Shown here: in pieces, positions 11,076 to 22,929 of the stretch
Layout of the letters: each line of letters starts with the position of its first letter
How positions within the stretch are numbered: the stretch's first letter is position 1
Source: Pholiota molesta
Lineage: Eukaryota > Basidiomycota > Agaricomycetes > Agaricales > Strophariaceae
Assembly: GCA_014925825.1 (NCBI GenBank)
Contig: JACGCK010000009.1
Coordinates: 62,001 to 126,000, forward strand
Reading direction: 5' to 3'
Length of the DNA stretch: 64,000 nucleotides
The notes under the pieces: model-generated
Databases searched by the model: none
The model's input: the letters and a program-made list of their open reading frames with translations, nothing else
Told to the model about the DNA's origin: nothing
Program-made: the position numbers and the translations under genes

Positions 11076-11342
11076 TTTTGCAGTGAATTTATATTTTGCG
11101 AAGTTGTCAGAAGCTTTAGTGAAGGTTGCGAATTCAAAGATTGTCCATGATTAATAATAGTAAATGATTTCTGTGCCAGGTTGTGTGTGGGTATTTTTCC
11201 TTTTCAGAGATAGAGGGGGGTTTAAATACTATCACGTGACAAGGCTACCTTGATGGGTTACTTTTTGAATCAAATAATTTAAAAAGAGACGCCTTGAGGT
11301 TTGTATCAAGCACATTTCTCGACTGTTCATCTTCTATCAGCA
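11076..11342. promoter_or_regulatory. Divergent promoter of the DUF423 gene and Spb1
   Basis: 267 bases between two head-to-head start codons. An E-box CACGTG lies at 11233-11238 and an A/T-rich stretch at about 11270-11285. That it is a shared bidirectional promoter is inferred from position. Confidence 0.5.
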
Positions 11343-14300
11343 ATGGGCAAAGGCCAGAAGAAAACAGGAAAGGGCCGTCTGGATAAATACTACAAACTTG
11401 CAAAGTTCGTAACTCGCTTGGAAAAACATTCGTTACTAACCATCCTTCACAGAGAGCAAGGATATCGCGCTCGTTCTGCCTTCAAACTTATTCATTGAAC
11501 AAGAAATACGCATTTCTCGAGTCCGCAAGATGTGTAATTGATTTATGTGCCGCACCTGGAGGTTGGCTGCAGGTTGCGAGCAAATATATGCCTGCAAACA
11601 GCATCATTGTCGGTGTGTAATTCTTCGAGGTTGTTCAACCTTTTGATTCTAATTCCCTGCATTCAGGCGTTGATCTGGATCCCATAAAACCCATCCCCCG
11701 TGTCGTCACCTTTACCTCCGATATCACTACTCCTCAGTGCCGAAACCTGATTCGAGGTGAACTAAAGGATTGGAAAGCGGATGTCGTTCTTCATGACGGT
11801 GCACCCAATGTTGGAACGGCTTGGATTCAAGATGCTTATAGCCAATCTGAACTTGTCTTGATGAGTTTGAAACTTGCGGTTGAATTTTTGTCGAAGGGCG
11901 GAACTTTTGTGACGAAAGTCTTCCGAAGTGTGGATTACAACAATCTCATTTGGGTTTTTAATCAACTATTCGGTAAAGTAGAGGCGACAAAGCCACCTTC
12001 GTCCAGGTAAGTTTTGACTCCTCTCTATCCGGCTTAATTTTTGCTGAACGGAATATAGAAATGTCTCTGCTGAAATCTTCGTCGTTTGCCGTGACTATCT
12101 TGCACCAAAGCACATCGATCCCAAATTCTTAGATCCCAAACATGTCTTCAAGGATCTTGCATCTACAGTCTCTTCCGGTGGTCCAGGTATATCCGCAGGA
12201 AATGCAGAATCGAACGTTTTCCACCCCGAAAAAAAGAGAAGACATCGTGATGGCTACGCCGATGGTGACTACACACTGTTCAAACCCCTTCCCGCATCTG
12301 CCTTCATCCTTGGGAACGATCCCATAACCATACTCGGCAGTGCCAATAAATTCACCTTTTTGTCAGAGGAGGAAGAAGGGCAAGTTTTTCTCCCTCCATA
12401 TCATTTGTTGTTTTATTTCTTATTCATTGTGCTCCCATAGATGGCTGTCTCTTGATATCACGACGGATGATGTTAAAGTCAACTGTGAAGACTTGAAAGT
12501 TCTTGGAAAGGGTGATTTCAAAACGTTAATCAAATGGAGGTTGGCCCTTCGCGAAGAAGTTTGTTTTCCACCTCATTTATTTCGTTCCTTCATTATTCAA
12601 CTTATGTTTCCAGCTTGGTTTAGATCTGAAGACCAAAAATACCGAAGACGCTACAGAGGACTTAGAAGTGGTTGAAGTGGTCGACGAAGAGCAAGAAATT
12701 GCAGAAGAGGTGCGTCGTCGTTCTGCTCTAACATTGAAACTTTCTAATATGCCAGCAGCTGGAACGCCTCAATGCGGAGGCTGCTGCCCGTGTCAAACGA
12801 GAAAGGCGGAAAGCAAACGAAATCAAGACTCGAACGATTCAGCGTATGCAACTACAAATGACTGCACCTCTAGATATCGGACTCGAGCAACAAGATGCTA
12901 CTTTGGGACTAGGTCAAGATGACATGTTCGATCTGGGCCAGACATCAGCAAATATGCACAAAAACAAAGACCAGGTAGCATTCGTCTTGGATGATAATGG
13001 TGATGCGGTCGTTGAAAGCAGTGATGAAGACCAAGACGGCGAAGACGACGACGATGAAGTACTCGATTCCGAGGAGGAGAAAGAGAGGAAGCTAGTTGGA
13101 CTAGAAACCGAGCTCGATGGTCTCTATGATGCATATCAAGGCAGACTACGAGAACGTGATGCGAAGTTTAAGGTCAAGGAAGCAAGGAGAAAAAACGCAG
13201 AACGGGAAGAATGGAATGGAATTCAGGATACAAAAAGCGACGGTGATGACTCTGAGGAAGAAGGCGGTTGGGATAAAACCCAAGAGGCCAAAGTGAATGA
13301 TGGAAACAGTTCGTCGGATGACTCTTCAGACGCTGAAGAGCCACAACCGCCAAAGGGTAAAAAAAGGACACGGGTGGATCGAGAATTCGTTGCCCAGAAT
13401 GCCAAAAGGCCGCGGCTTCTCTCCTCCAAGACAAATCATTCAACATCTCAGCCGTCAACCAGTGCTACTGTGAAAGTTTGGTTCGCCCAGGATGTCTTTT
13501 CGAAAGTCGATGGGCTTGAAAATATTACCGATTCTGAAGTCTCAGATGCTGATATGGATGAAGCTTCAGACGGCAATACATCGTCTGGATATGCCGAGGT
13601 ATTTTTGCCAATTTCTTTTTTGACAGGTACTGATATCATTCCAGAATTCTTCTAATACAGGCGAAGAGGACGATTTTGAGGTCGTTCCACAAGATCAGGA
13701 TGATGATATGGATCTTTGGGACGCTGACAATGAAGATCTAGATGAGCAGGTTAAAGCTAAAATTCAAAGTAAACTTTTCTCCTTGTTGTTCAATGAGTTC
13801 CATTAACGTGATTCGCTGGTTCTATAGAGTTCGGCCTTTTAACACCTGAAGCTGTGACTCTGGCGCAGCAACTTGTAAACCGTCAGACGAGCAAAACGCA
13901 GCTCATCAACGACGGTTTCAACCGATACTCTCTCAATTCGAAAGAGGGCTTGCCTTCCTGGTTCTTGGATGATGAAGCAAAGAATTACAAGCTCAACATC
14001 CCAGTCACGAAAGAGGCCATGGCTGCTCTTCGAGCTAAACAACGCGCTCTTGACGCTAGGCCTATCAAGAAAGTAGCCGAGGCCAAAGCTCGCAAGAAAT
14101 TTAAAGCCGCGCAGCGCTTGGAAAAGGCTCTCAAAAAAGCCGAGGGTGTCAATGCAACTGCTGATATGTCCGAAAAAGAAAAGGCACAACAAATCGATAA
14201 ATTAATGCGGAAAGGCATGTCATCAGGTCAAAAAGTGAAAAAGGAGGTCAAGCTGGTGGTGGCCAAGGGAGCGCATAAGGGTGTGAAGGGTAGGCCGAAG

Positions 14301-14443
14301 GGTGTCAAAGGTAGATATACCATGGTGGACTCACGGATGAAGAAAGAGGTATGTCTGTCTTATGCACGGCAGGAATTTGGCTCACGATTCATTAGGTCCG
14401 AGCCAAGAAACGCAAAGAAAAGGCTTCCCGCAAACGAAAGTGA
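11343..14443 (+). CDS. SPB1: Spb1, 2'-O-methyltransferase for 60S ribosome biogenesis (one-base frame break)
   Basis: Nucleolar AdoMet-dependent methyltransferase that modifies 25S/28S rRNA and is needed for 60S maturation. The N-terminal FtsJ domain shows [25 protein letters not shown], the AdoMet loop [31 protein letters not shown] and [18 protein letters not shown]. An acidic/basic middle (DUF3381-like, about 12450-13100) and the conserved Spb1 C-terminal domain follow ([20 protein letters not shown] at about 13910-13970), ending in a Lys/Arg tail ([13 protein letters not shown]). Introns are about 50-75 nt; the one at 12380-12440 is GC..AG. The frame breaks at 11493-11495: FKLI, then CA, then TTG AAC AAG, where adding one base restores the conserved [14 protein letters not shown]. 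As given, translation would stop at once, so an assembly error or a null allele must be considered. Confidence 0.93.
12380..12440 (+). other. GC-AG intron in Spb1
   Basis: Exon ...GAGGAAGAAGG, then GCAAGT...CCATAG, then ATGGCTGTC. Splicing these 61 bases gives [15 protein letters not shown] in frame. The nearby GT (after CAA) would lead to an immediate stop. Confidence 0.8.
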
Positions 14444-14604
14444 TTGGTGTATTGGCTGGTGTATTGGCACTTTGCTTGCTTTGTTGCTTTCAACAACCAT
14501 TGAATTGTAGTATTATGATTAATGCTAGGTAGTTAGATAATATATGTAGATTATTCAACCCGGAAGCTTCATACTGCAAGTCTTTATAGGTCAATTGGCA
14601 ATAG

Positions 14605-17306
14605 TCAGTCTATTACATTGTTCAAGGAAATTTTTCCAGCCTGCTTCGGTGCTGTAATCTTCGCAGAGAATCTTTTTTGCGTGTCAGGATATCGAAAGTC
14701 ATCAGCCTGATAATAGAAGCATACCTTGCAAACAGAACTATTTTGACCAATTCCGGCATCTACATGCGTTTCCATGAGAATATTGATTCTCATGTCATGC
14801 AAAGACACTTCCTTGAATTCACGGTGAACGTATATGTCGGAATTCAAGGTGTATGTGATACCATCAAATTCGAGTTCAAATGGAGCGAGTTCTTGCGGTT
14901 CTTCTTGCGATCTAAACCATTGATTGAGGTCATGCGATTCATACTGGTATATGAAACCGACGAACCCAGATTCAAGACGGGCAATGTAAGACAAAAATTC
15001 GGCTGGGAACTGAGAAGGAAGAATTTCGTGGACACCAGCTGCCGAAAATTGGATGTCTGTGAAGCTAGTTCCAAGTTGAAACCCAGTACATTTTCCAGTT
15101 AAAAAAACACTCACCGATCTGGAATCAAAACGTTGACCCTTATTTCTTTACTAAGGTAACATGTAGGTTTGCAGGCTTCATTCTCCTGGGCACTGTTCGA
15201 TTTCTGTGGGATTTCCAAATTCAAGGTTCTAGCAGAGTTTGAATGATCGTTTCTCGTCGCCTGTTCAACGTAAACAAGTTTTCGGATATGCTGTTCTTTA
15301 TCGGCTGGAGATACCAATATTGAAGTAGGAACACTAGAACGCCATGAGTTGTAGAACTTATTAGGAAACAGAAATATCAACCTCTGTTGAAAAGCGAAGC
15401 GTTCTGGGGGTTCTTGATTCCATCTGGAGATGTCCATTCGATCAAGTTGGCTTAGTGGGGGTGGTACAAGGGCCTGTCCTTGGGATGTAGGTGACAAAAA
15501 AAGGAAATGACCAGTACTACGCTCATTCATTAAAACGAGTTGCATCAATGAAACAATTCACGTACCACGCAGAAACCACCAGGGAAGAATAAGGAACACG
15601 CGATATCGAAGGCTGACCCAATAATTGTGCTTTGAGGTTCGTATTTGACCTTTTCAATTTTGTGAGGAGATCAAGGAGAGAAATATGAAGATCTACTTAC
15701 TCGTCGAACAGCATAGAACGGTCAAAATTCTCGTCACGTTGGGCGGAATTGCTTTGCAAATGTATTGTTTCTAACCATTGACCGACGCGACGAAGGCGGG
15801 AGATACTATTAGAGGAAGGGATTTTCCATGACAGACGTTGATGTGGTGAAAACGGGTAAAGAGAATATGTCGACGGGGAATGTTCTGCGTTTTTAGACGT
15901 CTCAAAATCGGGAAGGTAGACAGCTTGAGTTGTATCGGCCGTTTGCTAGTGTATAATATTAGCCTTAAATTTGAGGGTTCGAAAATCAAACAAACCCCAG
16001 ATGCCGCTTGAACAGCCAGATATTGAGCAATTTTAGATGTCCATGGCTGACTCTTGTGGAAAAAAATGTGAAACTGAAAGCTATGAGAAATCAATCTGTC
16101 AGAAAAAATAAAGGGAAAACCTTGTCTTTTTCTGATGCTAAATAGGCACCTGACAAACGTGAGATCGATTTGAGGGTCTCAGAAGACAAAGATTGCCCTT
16201 GGCGTAATGAAGTCGTTTCGGAGACAATATCCTGTGAACATAAGTATATGGAATTTCGAGGTAAGAAAAAGACACGAGAACCTTACTTTCTTGAAACTTT
16301 TTAGGTATCCTTCAAGCCGTTTCAATGATCCTTGTAAGCCCTTGGCTTTAAGAGCCATGGGATGATCAGAGAAGGACAAATTGACAGCGTAGCGTTTAGC
16401 CAAACTCAGGAGTTCTGCGCCATCTATACAACCATAGGTTTTGGATGAAATGAAGGTCAAGGAAAAGTTCTCACCCTTTCCCATGAGAAGAAAGGCTTCT
16501 TCTACACGCAGAGGGATGCCTGGACAAAGGAGACTCGACGTCAGCGCAAACCATATCCGAAGTAAACGAAACTCACGCAATTCAGACGCTTTTGTCTCAT
16601 CCAACACAGTGTCTCTCACCACAGCGATGGGCGTCCAACCCCAATGTTCGAGTATGGCCTGAACGTAAGGAACTTTAGTTTGACGGGACATTGGGAGGTG
16701 TGGCAGCTTGTACAAGTCGAAAATCTTTCGCAGGTTAAGCATGCTAAATGATCGAATCAGATTATTCATAACTTGATTGTATTCAACTTCATATTGAGGA
16801 GATCGTGTGTCAGGAATCGTTGGCGTATTGTAACGCTCCGCATCTACCAGGGTCAATATATCTTTTTCAGACTCGACCCTCTGGAGGAAGGTTTCTATCT
16901 TCTTCGTCGGTGGTTCCACGACTTTACGAGGAGCTTTTTTTGGCTTCGATGGACGTGTCGATACTGCATCGTCCGACATTCTGAGCGGTTTAGCTATTTT
17001 ACGCGACTTGGTGGATGTCGTCGGTCCTTTTGAGCTTTCTATGCCAGTCGAATTGCTTGTGCTAGATATCTCTGCCCCAGACACCGATGAGGCTGGCTCC
17101 TTCGTAAGGCTAGCACTATCGAAATGGAGCGTTCGGGCATCGTCATGGGATATTCCTAAGCCCGTGCGTGTTTCTATAGTTGTCGCGCCCAAGTGGAAAG
17201 GAGATGGTCCGTAGGCACATAAGGAATTGTGGATGAAACGGCGGATTGACGAGCCATTAGACGGCAATTCAGGTCGTAGACTAAGACGACGGAAGGTAGG
17301 TAGCAT
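14605..17306 (-). CDS. Sls1-like mitochondrial inner-membrane regulator of gene expression
   Basis: In yeast Sls1 couples mitochondrial transcription with translation at the inner membrane. The ATG at 17304-17306 gives a classical presequence rich in Arg and Ser (MLPTFRRLSL, SIRRFIHNSL); a longer frame upstream would bury it. A Lys/Pro linker follows (KPKKAPRKV). The family core reads IETFLQRVESEKDILTL, YNQVMNNLIRSFSMLNLRKI, QAILEHWGWTP, EEAFLLMGKG, DGAELLSLAKRYAVNLSF and GLQGSLKRLEGYLKSFKKDI, then SLKSISRLSGAYLASEKD-type sequence near 16110-16230 and FHIFFHKSQPWTSKIAQYLA near 16030. A divergent C-terminal half of several exons extends to 14605. Its stop faces that of Spb1 across about 160 bases. 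I am fairly sure of the family and less sure of the internal C-terminal exons. Confidence 0.78.
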
Positions 17307-17523
17307 GGCACAATGAGCGTGAGGATAAAGTTGGAGTTTGCATTTTGTTCTCACAGACTCGATCACTATTTGCCAGAAAGGGCAAAATACAACATATATG
17401 GACAACAAAGGATTCGCTCATCATGATATTCGTCAAGTACGTATGCATAGACGGGACGGAACAGACAAAAAAGAGAAAAATCAATTCAAAGAAATTCCCT
17501 AATAGACCCACAGATCTGGTGAA

Positions 17524-20052
17524 CTAGCTTTTCTCCACAGTCGATAAGGTATCATCAGTATCTTCACCGACAACTCCTGTCCATCCATTTTCTTCCAGGT
17601 ATTCCATGAACTTTCGATCTTCATCCTCAAAATCGACGCCCGTCATATCTGGAACGAAGAAATAGGTAACTAATATTCCGGTCGTTCCACAAATGGCTGT
17701 AGCATGAATCAGCGACAATGTTAAGTATGCAATACAGGCGTCCGCCGTGGCCCCACCTGCAACAATAAACGTCCATCTAGTAATGTATGATACCATCAGT
17801 TCCTACTAACTGCGTTGATAGTAAAATGACGCACTTCTTGCCCAAATGCACCTGTATTGGGGTGAAGGCTTGCGTACCAATAGCTGCACCAGCTTTTCCG
17901 ACAGCCGCCGACAAGCCATAACATGTACCCCTATGTAGAATCCAATGGTGTTTGTCGAACGTATCGATGTCCACAAAAAATCACGTACCTGATTGGTGTA
18001 GGATACGATCTTGCAGTATCAAGTAGTCATCAGTATAACAATTTAAGACCAGTGCTTCGTATCGACTTACTCTGCGCTGACAAGACCCAGCATGTCACCA
18101 GGACCCTTTGATTGTATCATTAAATTAGGTTTTAATGCCAAGTTTGAGCATAGCTTGCCATATTTCCAGAGGATTGCATCAGGCCATAGCTATTGAAACA
18201 ATCAGTGTTGCGAATATGGATGTGATGCATGGGACTCGCTTACAATATTACAAAAAGCGGGATGATCTTGGTAATTTTATCGTAGGACAGGCCGATTATG
18301 AGACCTGATAAAAATGTTATTAATTTACAATTTATAGAGCAGAATGGTATTATCAACTTACCAAAAATCAAATAACCACCAAATCCCAACATCATCTTGA
18401 ATTGATTCAATTAGAGACTTGTTAAAATGGTTACATCCTGAGTGAATTCGGCCTCACCGTATTCCGACGACCAAATGGGTTACACAGAAGTGCACCGATG
18501 AACACCCCAGGAAGTGCAATAGCGCCCAAAAGAAGCTGGAATTCGGCTGTTCGTTTGATATTTCCATCATGAATAATACTTGAAATGATAGTTCCGGAAA
18601 ATACGCCATTGGGAAAAGTTATCTTGCACAACACGTTTCTTCAGTATGGGCATGTTCGAGGGAATTATAACGACGTACAAAATCATATAAAAACCTATGT
18701 GATATGAAATAGTTCTGTTAGGAAATAGCCATTATAGTAGTGTATGCAATGGGTGCCCACCAGGCACCACATGTCCCCAACATGGTTTTCCAGTACCGCT
18801 TCACTACAAGCCAGTATGGGACACGCCCTATATAAGTATATGCGCATGAGTGAAACTATTATAGTGATATGATATGCGATGGTGGAACTGACGCTTAATT
18901 GCTCCTTTTTGATATAATACAGTCGTTAACATTCGAATGCGGAAGTAAAAGACTGTCAAAGGCAAAGCTATGCCGATTCCGAAGCAGACTCTCCACACTG
19001 TCTGTAGATGATTTTCCCCGGCAGCAGAAAGCACTATGAGGAACACTGCAACTGCAAGTGGACCTCCAAACTGTTTTGGTTAGCCAAACCACGACTTCGT
19101 TATTGAAAAGGGTAACTAACGCTTAATACAAAATTTGTGACCATAATGAACACTATTGAAAAAGATTGATGTTGATTAAGTACACGAGAAACTGAAAAGG
19201 ATCGGATCGGATCATACCTGGTCCACGATGCTTGATCATCTTCTCATTAGCGGCTTCAGAGGCACTCGTAGAGGACGCCGGATATTCTCCACCAACTCCC
19301 TGGAAAAAAAGTATAGTTTAGGAAGCCTCTCAATCCTTTTTGATTCTGGTGTTTGTCTTACGATCCCTGTTAAGCCCCTATTTCACTGCTTAAGTGAAAT
19401 GTTCTGCACACAAATAAAATTTGAATGTTATTACCTCGCAAAAGTAAGAAACCAAAACAAGCCGCTGGCGCTTCCCCCGGCGCCATGAGCCGCAGTGGCA
19501 AGGGTAGCTCCTATGGCGATAAGCGCTGTTGTTAGAACCAATGCTGCCTTCCTGCCTATCCTATCACAAATAATTCCAACGATAACTTGACCAATGACGG
19601 CGCCTGTTTGACTGTCAGACATCTTGAGAAGCACAAAACATTGTCACATTACCAACGAGCAGCGAATTAGAGACTCTTGTTGATACATCGGCGGTATAAT
19701 CCACAGGATAAAGTTTCTTAAAAACGACCTAAAGTACGGGTTGTTTTGAGGAAAACCAGAGGAAAACGATAAATGACAAAATATCACCGACATTGGCCAT
19801 GGTCATCAAATTGTTCTGATCTACCGTACAATTTCTAAATCAGCACTGAAGAAGTATAACAAAACCGTTCAAGAACTTACATCCATCACTGATGAGCCCG
19901 AAGGCTGCCGCTGCAATGGTGAAATACGGACTCAATATCTGTTTCCTTGTCAAAGGTTTCTCATCTGAGGAGTACGACATTTTCTCGACTTCCGAGGCCT
20001 TCAAACCCCCGGACTTCTCATTGGAAGTGAGATCATGCGAGGGCGAATCCAT
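17524..20052 (-). CDS. Git1-like glycerophosphodiester/phosphate:H+ symporter (MFS)
   Basis: Major-facilitator permease of the phosphate:H+ symporter group, predicted at the plasma membrane. It follows yeast Git1 closely: FTIAAAAFGLISDGY, QNNLMTMANV, GRKAALVLTTALIAIGATLA, FGGPLAVAVFLIVLSAAGE, WRVCFGIG..LPLTVFYFRIR, IPNGVFSGTIISSIIHDGN, GPGDMLGLVSAE, RGTCYGLSAAVGKAGAAIGT, GILVTYFFVPDM and EYLEENGWTGVVGED. About 12 helices are expected from this pattern. I chose ATG 20050-20052 (MDSPSHDLTSNEK); the frame is open upstream but has no ATG. There are many introns of about 50-70 nt. The substrate could be glycerophosphoinositol, glycerophosphocholine or phosphate; sequence alone does not decide. It sits 217 bases from the Sls1 start on the same strand. 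Confidence 0.88.
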
Positions 20053-21270
20053 GAGAGGTGACAGGTTTTGCAAATGGAGGTGCAAGGGACTAAGATCGTC
20101 AACGGTGTCGTCGGTCTTTAAGCTTCTTTAAGTGAACCAAGCTTCCTCGGAGATCAGAAGAACTCAAATATAGTGTCACACGTTCGTCGACAAATAAGTG
20201 GTGAAAGCATACGAGGAGCTATCGGAAGCTCTTTCGTTATCTAAATTTAGGTAGATGTATAGCATGGCGTATCTTCCGCATCTGTGTTATATCTATGAGA
20301 AAGAATAATATTGAGAGAGCGAGATGAAAACCTGTTGTCTAAAATCCGAGTCAATATGAAATTGTTGACAGCATTGGTTTGGAATGCAGAATGAACGACT
20401 GGAACGTACCAATTAAGCAATACTCCGATGCTGCTGTGCCATTCAAGTAGGCCGGTGACCGACCCCTCTAAAACCATTCAAGCTACTTAGGTATTTCATC
20501 GACTAAAGATGGATTCAAGAGTCACGGATATATTGACGTCATCGAATTCGTTTGTAAAATATCCAGGTTGAGAACCTTGAGGCTTGAGCTAGAGATTTTG
20601 AAAATATTTGCTCTTTTGTCCTTCCTCGAATTGGGAGAATTTTGAGACGTCAACGTGCAGGGAGACCAGGAGGTCCGTAAAGGTAGCATTCGTTGCTATT
20701 TGCAAGGCGAAGTCTCAAGATTAGAGGCTGAGAAGTCTTCCCGAGTTAGAGGTCCAGCTCAGTAAAGCCAAAAATCAGGTGTATGCAAGCTCAATGTCCT
20801 GTAATAGTCGTCCATGCATCTACCTGACTAAAATGTCGTCGATTCGTACTATGATCTGACACAGATTTTCATGAGTTAGTCGGCAATTAGTCAGGTTGCT
20901 CGAGGTACGAAGCAATCCACAGCTATGGTTCTAGTCCAGTTACAGTCAGGTTTGTAGTCTGGCCAAAGTCCGGCTTTGGTCGGGCTTCTCTCAATTTCAC
21001 TCCTTTGATGGTCAGTGTATAGTCATGCTCTTTCTTTCTATTAGTCAGTTATATTTGTGCTCATAGTCGGCCTCAAGTCTGATAAATGTCCGGTTTTTGA
21101 TAACTTGTAGTTTGCTCAATTTCTTACTTTCCCATTGATGCCATTTCCATAGCACAAAGTAGATTATGATAAGTAGATTACATTATACAAAAATATAGGT
21201 TTGCAATAGAGATTGAGACGCAGAAGATAATCACCTTGCTTTATTGGTTGCTTGTTTGTCGAGGTAAAGG

Positions 21271-21717
21271 CTACATTATCGACCTTGAACCAAGCTTAAA
21301 CTCATCTTTCACGACATTTTCAGACTAGAAGAATCATCCCAAGAATCAGTATATTTGATTCAAGCAAACATGGTAAAGAAAAAAATACCTGGAGTAGCTT
21401 TTCCAGCCCCTTGAGGACTTCGGCTGCGGTATCTTCATCGAGTCCACTTGTCGCAGGCTGGTCTGTTGGGGCTATGCAATTAGTTTTGCTGGCATGCGGA
21501 GGTGATGCATCCGAAGCCTGACTGGCATTCTTCTGAGCAGCGGGTCTCGGAGCGACTTCTTGAGAGTCCTCGTTTCTGTTTGAGCTCGGTCAGCCGTCGA
21601 AGGTGCCACCGCCCGATTTTCTGAAATTTTTGCCCTTTGGAATTGGCTGCGAATTATGTTAGTCGACGGAGGGAAGAACAAACTAGATCCGTCGTGCATG
21701 TTCATGTTCATGCCCAT
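21271..21717 (-). CDS. Doubtful small gene of unknown function
   Basis: From ATG 21715-21717 (MGMNMNMHDGSSLFFPP) a frame runs to about 21575, where a one-base step would bring in a second frame (NEDSQEVAPRPAAQKN...) that continues to LDEDTAAEVLKGLEKLLQ at 21389. A GT..AG intron (21325-21388) then leads to SENVVKDEFKLGSRSIM and a stop at 21271. With one base added near 21575 the exons total 384 nt (127 residues). The helical, acidic C terminus looks protein-like, and similar one-base steps occur in firm genes of this window. I recognise no family; it could equally be non-coding. Confidence 0.35.
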
Positions 21718-22702
21718 GACTGTGAATCCGTGTTAATGAATAGTCTCCGGAAGTACGTCGTACACGTACAGGCTGCGCGGTGCGCCAGTGGTTGGATGCG
21801 CCAGCTACCTTTCCCATCCAGCAAGCCAATAAAGCCCCAGCCGGTATCCGATAGCGCTTGTGTAATGGGCATCGACAGAACGGTTGTGGGACGGTGGAAG
21901 CGGGAGGCCGAATCAAGGCATGGTGGACATGGAGCATGGTGGACGTTGGAGATGGTAGCTACAGCCTACACGTGCGGCGTGTCCATGCGAGAGTCTCGTA
22001 CACCGTCAGTTGCAGATAGCGAATCTCCCAGTGGGTGGCATGCCCTCGATATCCAGGTTGTCAGCGCTGGCCGGGATGCTAACTACGTGGATATTGCGTG
22101 GTATTGTCAATGCGTCCTAGATTCGGTGTTAGCATTCTAATGGAGCTCTGAATGTGGTGGCAGTGGCGGCAAAGTCGAGGGCCGAGGCACTTAGCTGAGG
22201 AGATGAATGAACTTGTTCGCACTTGAACCGCATCACGGGATCAAAATTCCCATCCGCCAAAGTTGGACTCAGTGAAATTTGGACTTTGTGATTTGATTGT
22301 GGTGCCGCCAGGGTGCCGCTGACGTGGGGTTGACCGGACTATAACCAGACTTTAAGACACGACCAATACCTGACATATACATGACGGATGCAGCTGGGAT
22401 GCAGGAGTGAGCATCTCGTATAATGATGCCATCAGTGCATGCGGGAATTCTGACTATTACATGACCAAATTTACAGAAACCGCGCAGGCAACAGACATAT
22501 ACATGATTGAACCGGACTTTTGCGATTTACTGAGGGTCCAGTGTGAGAGAATACAATTGTAGGTAATGGCTGAAAAGCTTATGTTTGTGCTTACCCTCAA
22601 CTTACCCTCCCAAAAGGACGGTGCAAATCTAAGCGAATAATGTCCAGATACAGCTGTATCAATAGATTCAATGAAGGCCGTTTAGCACTGAATATTTGAA
22701 TA

Positions 22703-22745
22703 CTGAGGCCTGAGGCCTGAGTGAGGCCTTGAGGCCTTGAGACTT
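22703..22745. repeat. Short GAGGCCT-type tandem repeat
   Basis: Imperfect copies of GAGGCCT(T)GA lie in direct order (gaggcctgaggcctgagtg, then aggccttgaggccttgag). A related patch with CAAGGCCTCGAGG occurs at about 36281-36300, so this may be a dispersed intergenic repeat of the genome. Confidence 0.6.
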
Positions 22746-22929
22746 ATGCCTAAGGCAGCAATAAGTATCAATGGCAGATGAGACGAGCGAGGTCGATGCT
22801 CAGAATCTTTTGCCTGTGACGTGAAGCTCGAAAAATAGCATGTACAAACAACATAATAATTCAGAGTCCGACGACCTTCCAAGAAAAATGAAAGCAGCTA
22901 CTCAGCACTGCTTTACTTGTTTTCTCAAA

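Larger units (their letters stand above)
20053..22929. other. Long gene-poor interval between Git1-like gene and eIF3b
   Basis: The longest interval without a firm gene. It should hold the divergent promoters of its neighbours. Otherwise it contains a stretch rich in AGTC words (about 20870-21090), a doubtful small gene (21271-21717), a 13-base direct repeat (22372-22384 and 22494-22506) and a short GAGGCCT repeat (about 22703-22740). I see no transposase, reverse transcriptase or long terminal repeat. Confidence 0.5.

Noticed and set aside
11487..11500. Programmed ribosomal frameshift in Spb1
   Set aside because: No slippery heptamer or downstream structure is evident, and similar breaks occur in several unrelated genes.
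21637..22140. 167-codon plus-strand open frame in the gene-poor interval
   Set aside because: Composition is unlike a conserved protein, no motif is visible, and it overlaps the more plausible minus-strand candidate.
20053..22929. Transposon in the 2.9-kb gene-poor interval
   Set aside because: No terminal repeats, target-site duplication, transposase or reverse-transcriptase motif seen.
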